DNA from: a virus
Reading direction: 5' to 3' (one strand)
Length of the DNA stretch: 62,365 bases
IMG/VR virus record: IMGVR_UViG_3300018868_000006
Span: 1 to 62,365 of that record
Position numbers and translations under genes: made by a program. The number at the start of each line of letters is the position of its first letter. The first letter of the stretch is position 1. Of the stretch, positions 57,228 through 62,365 are shown piece after piece. Below the pieces are notes generated by a model that saw only the letters and a list, made by a program, of their open reading frames with translations, did not search any database and was not told the DNA's origin.

Positions 57228-57551
57228 TCATTCCGTATGTTTCTTGATGTCTGCCTTGAGGGCACGATACGCCACGATAACGTCGTGTAGTTTCTTCTCT
57301 TGATCGTGAACAATAGACAAAAGTTTGAATGTGGCGTTTATGTTGTGCCATAATTTACTTGCCACACGATCACTGCTTATGATGTCCATCCCACCCATAC
57401 CCTCGTTGTATTGTTGCCACTTGTTACAATCTTCATCATACATCCAACCAGTAATCAGGTGAACTAGACTGGATAAACCAGATGCCGTTTCGGGGTCATG
57501 CTGTTCTTCTGCCAGCTTAACAATTCGTAGTGCTGTTTCTTTTGTGAGCAT
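57228..57551 (-). CDS. hypothetical helical protein
   Basis: A protein of 107 residues coupled by TAATG to the upstream DUF6915-like gene. MLTKETALRIVKLAEEQHDPE, then LVHLITGWMYDEDCNKWQQYN and NINATFKLLSIVHDQEKKLHD. Alpha-helical with aromatic patches; no catalytic motif. The unit TGAAAGGAGAATACTAAT at its start is repeated before the next gene. Confidence 0.55.
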   Translation of the reverse strand: MLTKETALRIVKLAEEQHDPETASGLSSLVHLITGWMYDEDCNKWQQYNEGMGGMDIISSDRVASKLWHNINATFKLLSIVHDQEKKLHDVIVAYRALKADIKKHTE

Positions 57552-58015
57552 TAGTATTCTCCTTTCACCCCGTATGCACTTCGCATTGGGTTGGTTTCTT
57601 GTATGTCCTCGGCAAACGTGTGGCGTTTGTCGTTAACTAAATCGTGTTGGTCGACTGACATAGACTGGTAGTCCCGACTTTCTTCGGGAAGTTTCTGCGT
57701 CTTGCCCATCCAGACTTGTGGTTGGATGTGGCAAAACCAGTCTTGCATACTTGGGATTCTCCCAAGGTCTTCCGATACGTGTTGCTCTGCCACCCATCGT
57801 GTCGGAACTTTGCGTCCGTCACTATTGGTGATCGTATGACCGAAGATTCTCTCTGCCATAAAGCAACCCTCGGCGTGATGCCGTAGTGCCCTATGCCGGA
57901 AGTCGGCCATCATCATCTTGCTCTCGTCGAACCAATCGTGGATGGCTTGGTAATCCTCTGCCTTGCCACCCCATTTCTTTGCCGAGCTGACTGCGTGGTG
58001 GTAGGGGTTAGCCAT
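57551..58015 (-). CDS. DUF6915-like protein
   Basis: A protein of 154 residues. MANPYHHAVSSAKKWGGKAEDYQAIHDWFDESK, then RHRALRHHAEGCFMAERIFGHTI and EQHVSEDLGRIPSMQDWF follow the DUF6915 pattern closely, with many conserved His and Trp that could bind metal or a ligand. Phages and plasmids often carry it in early or accessory blocks. Function unknown. TAATG couplings on both sides show it is co-translated. Confidence 0.75.
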   Translation of the reverse strand: MANPYHHAVSSAKKWGGKAEDYQAIHDWFDESKMMMADFRHRALRHHAEGCFMAERIFGHTITNSDGRKVPTRWVAEQHVSEDLGRIPSMQDWFCHIQPQVWMGKTQKLPEESRDYQSMSVDQHDLVNDKRHTFAEDIQETNPMRSAYGVKGEY

Positions 58016-58521
58016 TAGTAGGTCTCTTCGGTTGTCTCTACGGACTCAACCCGTTGGTTGAAGGTGAGGTCAATCTTGTTGCCTTTGCCGAACTTGAATA
58101 CGAATTCTCCGTATGAACCTTCGTTGATCTCCCAACCTCCGTGGTTAGCCCCAAGTAAGTCGTAACAAATCTGTTCGACTAACTCCTCGATGTTCGGGGA
58201 TTTAGTAGTGGTGACCCACTCCTTCTTGGTTTCACAATAAGTTGTTGAGTCGTTTATACTTGCATCTGCAACTATAAGTTTCTTAATCATGTCTACATTA
58301 TTGATCCGTTGCTTACCCGCAAAGTAACGCACCTCATCTATCTGACCCGAATCTCCGCTACCAGAGAACTCTGCTTCAATTCGGGTGATTCTGAGTAGCT
58401 TAACAGCTGTGGCTAGTGCGGCTTTGTTCAGCTCTGCACTAGTGGCTCTCTTCTTTCTGTCCTTCGCCATCTGCTCCATAATACTTTTCATATCTATTCC
58501 TAATTCTTTATCTTTGCTCAT
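58015..58521 (-). CDS. DUF6878-like protein
   Basis: A protein of 168 residues from ATG 58521, chosen because AAAGGAGAAACAACA precedes it; earlier in-frame starts overlap the VWA gene. EAEFSGSGDSGQIDEVRYF, then GANHGGWEINEGSYGEFVFK is the DUF6878 signature (GSGDSGQI and GGWE-N-G-GEF). It lies between DUF6915-like and VWA genes, and these families tend to travel together in phages and plasmids. Confidence 0.7.
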   Translation of the reverse strand: MSKDKELGIDMKSIMEQMAKDRKKRATSAELNKAALATAVKLLRITRIEAEFSGSGDSGQIDEVRYFAGKQRINNVDMIKKLIVADASINDSTTYCETKKEWVTTTKSPNIEELVEQICYDLLGANHGGWEINEGSYGEFVFKFGKGNKIDLTFNQRVESVETTEETY

Positions 58522-58546
58522 TGTTGTTTCTCCTTTTCTTTCTTGG

Positions 58547-59902
58547 TTAGTAACCGCAAGAAACTTCACCGATGAGAAGGGGACCGCTCTGGGCTTGTCC
58601 TTGTGCAACCTTCTTGAGATACGAAACCGCATCTCCAATGTGTCGGTGCATAATGGCCTTGGCCTTGATGGCCAACACCCTTGCCTCTGCTGTTAGATGT
58701 GAGTAGGTGCTGTCTGTTCTGCCGTCGGTGACTTGTCCGTCGCATACCCATAGGAGTGGCTCGTTCTGGAAACGCTTGGACTTGATTGCCCAGCGTAAGG
58801 CTGGTCCGTCAACGCCGTTACCATAGCCGTGACGTGTGGGTAATTTGTCTACCATCTTGCCGTCCTTGGCTAGTACCCAGAAGTTGGGAACGTTCTTGCT
58901 CCCTTCCTTGTGGGCATAGAGGGCGACAGTAGCTCCAGGTGCTGCGTTAAGTATCTCTAGGATGTCCTCACTCCGAACGCTCATTGAACCCGAGCCGTCG
59001 ATCAACACGACACCGCCTGAGTTACGCTTCGTCCGATCAAAGATCCGACGATACGGGTCAGTCAGCATCCGATGGATACGGCGAGGGTTGCGCCCCGTAG
59101 GAGAGGCCAGCTTGACCTTGCCTAGGTTGCCGTTGTGTAACCGAGTCAAGGGTGCTGGGCCTTGGCAAAGGTCACCGAACTTGGCGTTCATATCTGCACT
59201 CAAGTGCTCATCATTACGTTTCTTGAAGGACGGAATAGTGCCTGTCTCTTCAGCCAAGGCAGCACATTTGTCCAACAACATTGCGATCCTCTCGGTCACG
59301 GCAAAGCCACGATTGAGAAGCTTGTTACGACTGCCCGGTATGGGTTTGTCGGAAGCAAGTTCGGAGCTATGCGTATCGAGAATCTCACCAATCGAGTCAG
59401 CAAGATTCTCGATCGACTCCAACATACTGGAGTCACCAAGTTCATCACACGCCTTGTCGATGCCCTTGAGCCAAGAGTCCCAACTGGCAGTACCATAAAC
59501 GGCAGACGTGCAATAAACTAGGCGTTTCATATCCTTAGCTTTCGCACAGGTGTATGCGTTGTTGCCGTCGTTGATATCTAGCAGATGGGTCTCGGGTTCG
59601 AAGTTGAGCTTCGACAAGACACGATTGATACGTGCTTCCTCGGCCGCAATCAGAGAATCAAAGGAAGCTTTGCCTCGTTTGATCCAAGGCTTCAGATCGG
59701 GTGGACTCAACCGAACGTGCATCAACTCGTGTGCTCGTATGTGTCGAGCTGTCTCGTCGTTGTCCAAGGGGACGTGCATTGTATTGGTTGCGATGCTTGT
59801 CTTGGGTGCACCACGAATGCCAGCACATCGGATGATGTCCCAACGTTCGTTAGCACCACGCTCACCGCCCATCTGGCGGATAAACTCTGGATATACTCTC
59901 AT
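58547..59902 (-). CDS. VWA protein with N-terminal HELMH metallopeptidase-like motif
   Basis: A protein of 451 residues with AAAGGAGAATCA. ARHIRAHELMHVRL (His58, Glu59, His62) is an HExxH motif in the first domain. The C-terminal third is a von Willebrand A domain: GGVVLIDGSGSMSV with the MIDAS Asp302-x-Ser304-x-Ser306, and LLWVCDGQVTDG, the D of the third loop. The middle is helical. It matches the layout of the cobaltochelatase/VWA proteins that partner MoxR ATPases. With the AAA+ gene next to it the pair forms a MoxR-VWA system, which usually remodels proteins. A phage role is unknown. Confidence 0.8.
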   Translation of the reverse strand: MRVYPEFIRQMGGERGANERWDIIRCAGIRGAPKTSIATNTMHVPLDNDETARHIRAHELMHVRLSPPDLKPWIKRGKASFDSLIAAEEARINRVLSKLNFEPETHLLDINDGNNAYTCAKAKDMKRLVYCTSAVYGTASWDSWLKGIDKACDELGDSSMLESIENLADSIGEILDTHSSELASDKPIPGSRNKLLNRGFAVTERIAMLLDKCAALAEETGTIPSFKKRNDEHLSADMNAKFGDLCQGPAPLTRLHNGNLGKVKLASPTGRNPRRIHRMLTDPYRRIFDRTKRNSGGVVLIDGSGSMSVRSEDILEILNAAPGATVALYAHKEGSKNVPNFWVLAKDGKMVDKLPTRHGYGNGVDGPALRWAIKSKRFQNEPLLWVCDGQVTDGRTDSTYSHLTAEARVLAIKAKAIMHRHIGDAVSYLKKVAQGQAQSGPLLIGEVSCGY

Positions 59903-59937
59903 TGATTCTCCTTTCTGTGAGGGTTAAAGGTTGCGGG

Positions 59938-60672
59938 TTAGTCGTTGCTCGGGGTGAGGGTGTCGACCTTGATGGCGTCGAGGAACTCACGAGCCGAGCC
60001 AGCAAACAACAAGTTCGCTGCACGTTCTGCACCTACCGACTTGCGGAGGTTGTCGAACGCATAGAAGGAACGAAGGTCAATACGACGATCGCCCAAGTCA
60101 GCGGCACGTTCGGCGTAAGCCCGAAGGTCAGACGACAAGCGGTTCAATGCTGTGACGTGTGGCTTGTTGACTCGAACACGGATAGGGAAGCGGGAACGAA
60201 TCGCCTCGGGCAAGTCGGTCAACTCCTCAAGGTTCGTCGTCATCACAACGCTGAAGCCTTTCTTAGGAGTTTCGGTCTCACCAGTCTGGGGATTCTCCCA
60301 CTTGCAGGATTCCGGGGAGTCGGTCATAGCAAGCAACGTGGCGAACACGTCACCGCCAGCCTTGTCGATCTCGTCGACAATCAAGCGACCACCTGAACGC
60401 CAAGCCTTAACAGCCTGACCCTCGTGCCAAGAGAAAGTACCTTTCTCGTTGGGCATCCAAGCACCAGTCACATCAGCGTTGGTCATATCTGGGGTGCAGA
60501 TAAGACGGAACGTCGGACGTTCTTGCGTTGCCATTGTCAGACCAGCGTAGGTCTTGCCAGTTCCAGGAGGTCCGTAAAGAACAAGGCGATCTACGCCAGC
60601 GTTCAATGCGTCCTCGATGTCTTTCCAGCAGTCGGTTGTTGTTGATTTCGTTTTGGTTTTTGGTGTAGGCAT
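59938..60672 (-). CDS. MoxR-type AAA+ ATPase
   Basis: A protein of 244 residues with AAAGGAGAAACCCACA. Walker A is GPPGTGKT (34-41), Walker B LIVDEIDK (97-104), sensor 1 the Asn147 in VVMTTNLEEL, and the Arg fingers are within IRSRFP (159-161). The insert with ADVTGAW and the lack of N- or C-terminal partner domains fit the MoxR clade. It hydrolyses ATP in a hexamer to remodel a client, here probably through the VWA protein that follows. The C-terminus (FYAFDNLRKSVGAERAANLLF) is the small lid domain. Confidence 0.85.
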   Translation of the reverse strand: MPTPKTKTKSTTTDCWKDIEDALNAGVDRLVLYGPPGTGKTYAGLTMATQERPTFRLICTPDMTNADVTGAWMPNEKGTFSWHEGQAVKAWRSGGRLIVDEIDKAGGDVFATLLAMTDSPESCKWENPQTGETETPKKGFSVVMTTNLEELTDLPEAIRSRFPIRVRVNKPHVTALNRLSSDLRAYAERAADLGDRRIDLRSFYAFDNLRKSVGAERAANLLFAGSAREFLDAIKVDTLTPSND

Positions 60673-60702
60673 TGTGGGTTTCTCCTTTGTGGGTTGTGGG
60701 TT

Positions 60703-61113
60703 TTACTGAGCTTGGTTGTTCTTGGTGTCTTGCTCGGACTTTCTTTTCCGATTCTCAAGAATGGTTTCTTTGATCTTGTCTCTGACTTCTTGCAATTCCT
60801 TGGGCATATCCATAGCGAATCCGCTATTGGCAAAGTCGTGGTCAGGAATGCAGGCCGTGGATGATGTGCAAAGCATCATCACGATTTGGGAGAACATCTC
60901 GTCGTTGCACTTGGCAATCAAACCAAGGGCAGACAAAGAGGCTTTCACCCTCTCGCAAGTCTTGGTTTCTTCGCCACCAGTTACCTTGGCGGCAATCATC
61001 CCAAGCATCTTCAAGAGATCGACGTCTGCTTTCTCTGCGGTAGTTCGAATGCTGATGCACTCGACGCCCGATGTGGCTTTCTCTTCACTCGTACCAATAT
61101 TGATTCTGCTCAT
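60703..61113 (-). CDS. hypothetical protein upstream of MoxR
   Basis: A protein of 136 residues. GVECISIRTTAEKADVDLLKMLGMI, then KTCERVKASLSALGLIAKCND and a C-terminal charged tail of Lys/Glu/Gln repeats (RDKIKETILENRKRKSEQD). It is first gene of the MoxR-VWA block, separated by 30 bases from the ATPase, and may be a client or adaptor of the pair. AAGGAGAAACAACT gives a good ribosome site. Confidence 0.6.
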   Translation of the reverse strand: MSRINIGTSEEKATSGVECISIRTTAEKADVDLLKMLGMIAAKVTGGEETKTCERVKASLSALGLIAKCNDEMFSQIVMMLCTSSTACIPDHDFANSGFAMDMPKELQEVRDKIKETILENRKRKSEQDTKNNQAQ

Positions 61114-61135
61114 AGTTGTTTCTCCTTATGGGTTG

Positions 61136-61178
61136 TCTTGACACGCAGCATCCCTGACTGAACAAGGATCTGTCAAGA
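61136..61178 (-). promoter_or_regulatory. inverted TCTTGACA sites, MoxR-VWA operon promoter
   Basis: TCTTGACA (61136-61143) and TGTCAAGA (61171-61178) are perfect 8-base inverted copies, 27 bases apart, in the only sizeable gap (81 bases) of this region. Read leftward from 61176, TTGAC-N8-GTTCA also fits the dyad. It is placed as a leftward promoter/operator for the 61113 gene and the MoxR-VWA block. Confidence 0.5.
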
Positions 61179-61194
61179 ATACATTCTTAGTTAT

Positions 61195-61452
61195 TCAAAC
61201 TGCTCGGCCGCCAGCGAACAGCACGTTCCGCAAGGTGGAACGCTGACCAATACGTCTGGAGTACCTACGCAAATCCACAAAGGTATCAGGTGCCATCAGC
61301 TCGATGGTTGCTCCTGTCTTGTGGGCGTACACCATCGCACCTTTGTATTTGGGTGTCGGGTGGCGGGTTGCACAAGCAAAGCAGTAGACAAGACCTAGGT
61401 CTCGTCGTGCTTTCTCGGTCGGCTTGTCACAACAAGGGCAGACGTCACTCAT
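61195..61452 (-). CDS. zinc-ribbon protein
   Basis: A protein of 85 residues from ATG 61452 (coupled by ATGA). SDVCPCCDKPTEKARRDLGLVYCFACATRHP has C-x2-C and C-x2-C 17 residues apart, a zinc ribbon. The rest, KGAMVYAHKTGATIELMAPD and DLRRYSRRIGQRSTLRN, is basic. It might bind DNA or RNA in the early stage of infection. No exact family. Confidence 0.6.
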   Translation of the reverse strand: MSDVCPCCDKPTEKARRDLGLVYCFACATRHPTPKYKGAMVYAHKTGATIELMAPDTFVDLRRYSRRIGQRSTLRNVLFAGGRAV

Positions 61453-61595
61453 ACTGAAACCTTTCGTACTCTGGCCTTGTCGTCCCACTCCCAGCCTTCT
61501 GCGACTAGGAAGTGGAACGCCTTGTTAAGGTTTCTGAACCTTTTGATAACTCTGAATCCCTTGATAACATTATTCCAATAGATCACTTCAAACAT
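61449..61595 (-). CDS. 48-residue basic peptide
   Basis: A frame from ATG 61595 with GAGGAGGTTAT as ribosome site to TGA overlapping the next ATG: MFEVIYWNNVIKGFRVIKRF, then LNKAFHFLVAEGWEWDDKARV. Small and basic with an aromatic core. The strong ribosome site supports translation. Function unknown. Confidence 0.55.
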   Translation of the reverse strand: MFEVIYWNNVIKGFRVIKRFRNLNKAFHFLVAEGWEWDDKARVRKVSV

Positions 61596-61786
61596 ATAAC
61601 CTCCTCATAGGGTTCGAAGATGCGTTGAGTCTCACGAGTAATGCGACTCACGATCTTGTTGAGTTTCTCGTTCTCTTGTTCGAGGAATAGATTCCTCTCC
61701 CGGAGAGAATCAATCTGAAGGAAGGCATCCCGTAGTTGGTACTCGGGGATGACTGGCAATGGCTGAACGAGTCGTAGGTGTGCCAT
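61583..61786 (-). CDS. small coiled-coil protein
   Basis: A protein of 67 residues starting MAHLRLVQPLPVIPEYQLRD, then ERNLFLEQENEKLNKIVSRI, a leucine-zipper-like coiled coil. It overlaps the 61595 gene start by 13 bases. It may be a small dimeric regulator or inhibitor. No family recognised. Confidence 0.55.
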   Translation of the reverse strand: MAHLRLVQPLPVIPEYQLRDAFLQIDSLRERNLFLEQENEKLNKIVSRITRETQRIFEPYEEVICLK

Positions 61787-61789
61787 ACA

Positions 61790-62029
61790 TCAGCCTTTCA
61801 AGGGGACGTATGTTCCGTCAGCCGCCATCAGTGCCATCTTGGAAGCGTCGGGGAAGTTCGAGATGATCTTCGCCCAATGCAATACTTCCTCACGGCAATC
61901 ACCGATGTACTTGTGACGGAGGCCAGACACGGCTCGTCCGTTTCGCAATACAATCCAATCGGTCTTGGGTTGTAGGCGGTTCAGTGTTCTGCGTAGGTTT
62001 TCGTTGTCTCTCCATTGTCCTAGTTTCAT
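61790..62029 (-). CDS. hypothetical basic protein
   Basis: A protein of 79 residues with an AAGGAGTCAAGACAT leader. MKLGQWRDNENLRRTLNRLQPK, then WIVLRNGRAVSGLRHKYIGDCREEVLHW. It is the first gene of the leftward block, divergent from the 62070 gene. No family recognised. Confidence 0.6.
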   Translation of the reverse strand: MKLGQWRDNENLRRTLNRLQPKTDWIVLRNGRAVSGLRHKYIGDCREEVLHWAKIISNFPDASKMALMAADGTYVPLKG

Positions 62030-62034
62030 ATGTC

Positions 62035-62063
62035 TTGACTCCTTATTGTCCTTCTGTTATAAG
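62035..62063 (+). promoter_or_regulatory. strong rightward promoter, leaderless transcript
   Basis: TTGACT (62035-62040), 17-base spacer, TATAAG (62058-62063). The ATG at 62070 lies 6 bases after the -10 box, so transcription should start at or next to the A of the start codon. GTC at the dyad offset (62048-62050) links it to the TTGAC-N8-GTCAA family. Confidence 0.65.
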
Positions 62064-62069
62064 TAGCCA

Positions 62070-62365
62070 ATGCCGAAGGACTTGGGCATTGACTGGAAGT
62101 TGATCGAGGCTGACTACTTAAGAGGTACTCGGCCTGTTGAAATCGCTGCTCTGTACAACATCAAGCAGTCCACTCTGGACGCTAAGATTCGTAGGAAGGG
62201 TTGGGCTACAAAGAGACTTGCATTAAGGGAGTCTCTTCAAGCCCGTCAGACTCAAAACACTATGCAAACGCTCTCAAATAAAGCGTCTGGATATCTTGAA
62301 AGGGTTGTAAAACAAGTCGACCGAGGGTTGGACGTGTTGGAAGCTCAACAACCCGCCACGACCAA
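62070..62365 (+). CDS. terminase small subunit-like HTH protein, N-terminal part
   Basis: The first 98 codons only; it runs off the right edge. IDWKLIEADYLRGTRPVEIAALYNI, then KQSTLDAKIRRKGWATKR is a resolvase/sigma-like helix-turn-helix found at the N-terminus of phage terminase small subunits (a scanning helix pair followed by a basic G-W turn). After it come 40 residues of coiled coil (MQTLSNKASGYLERVVKQVDRGLDV). It would bind the packaging site. Terminase large lies at the other end of this window, so the genome order closes only outside it. Confidence 0.55.
   Translation, partial: MPKDLGIDWKLIEADYLRGTRPVEIAALYNIKQSTLDAKIRRKGWATKRLALRESLQARQTQNTMQTLSNKASGYLERVVKQVDRGLDVLEAQQPATT

Noticed and set aside
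1-62365. The window as a complete circular genome
   Set aside because: The frames at the two ends do not join into a gene: the terminase-small-like frame meets the antisense strand of the RuvC-like gene.

Overview
The window is part of a temperate, podovirus-like phage or prophage of a Gram-negative bacterium. Evidence for a phage is a tyrosine integrase, a TerL-like terminase, a portal, a major capsid protein, an internal-virion block reminiscent of T7 gp13/gp14/gp15/gp16, a two-part adaptor and nozzle, and very large tail-fibre genes. A lipobox protein with a C-terminal membrane anchor (a spanin candidate) and a secreted CHAP endolysin point to a host with an outer membrane. I cannot name the host or a described phage. 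Neither window end is a genome end: a RuvC-like gene is cut at the left and a terminase-small-like gene at the right.

Layout. (1) 1-2530, lysogeny and integration: a RuvC-like resolvase, a MerR-type HTH protein, two convergent small ribbon-helix-helix proteins, paired palindromic operators, the integrase, and a tRNA 5'-end fragment that is a candidate attP. (2) 2.5-13.5 kb, packaging and head, rightward: a terminase split by an in-frame TGA, portal, scaffold-like protein, a repeat-rich virion protein, two further virion proteins, and the major capsid protein followed by a strong terminator. The gene just before the capsid gene carries a group I intron of about 240 nt. (3) 13.5-16 kb, lysis: small membrane proteins, a spanin-like lipoprotein, a CHAP endolysin and a PD-(D/E)XK nuclease. 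(4) 16-34.7 kb, tail: a nozzle-like protein, three tandem collar-domain proteins, an internally duplicated adaptor, and fibre and lectin genes up to 1627 residues with repeated modules. (5) 34.7-48.2 kb, ejectosome: a gp13-like (GNAT-like) protein, a glycine-zipper protein, a helical protein, a 3481-residue polyvalent protein (HExxH metallopeptidase, kinase-like and ADP-ribosyltransferase-like segments) and a lysozyme-like protein. (6) 48.2-62.0 kb, leftward early region: about 34 short, tightly packed genes with AAAGGAG ribosome sites. They include a C5 DNA methyltransferase, a GP88-family protein, DUF6915-like and DUF6878-like proteins, a VWA/HELMH protein and a MoxR-like AAA+ ATPase. A highly structured non-coding segment lies at 54424-54585. 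(7) From 62.0 kb a rightward operon begins with a terminase-small-like gene.

The genes are coupled. Leftward genes overlap by ATGA, GTGA or TAATG, while rightward structural genes often lack Shine-Dalgarno sites. A TTGAC-N8-GTCAA dyad recurs at gene starts in both directions and overlaps the apparent -35 boxes, suggesting one phage-wide regulator. The most unusual items are the unannotated group I intron, the structured RNA, the MoxR-VWA-metallopeptidase pair, the stop codon inside terminase and the giant polyvalent ejection protein.
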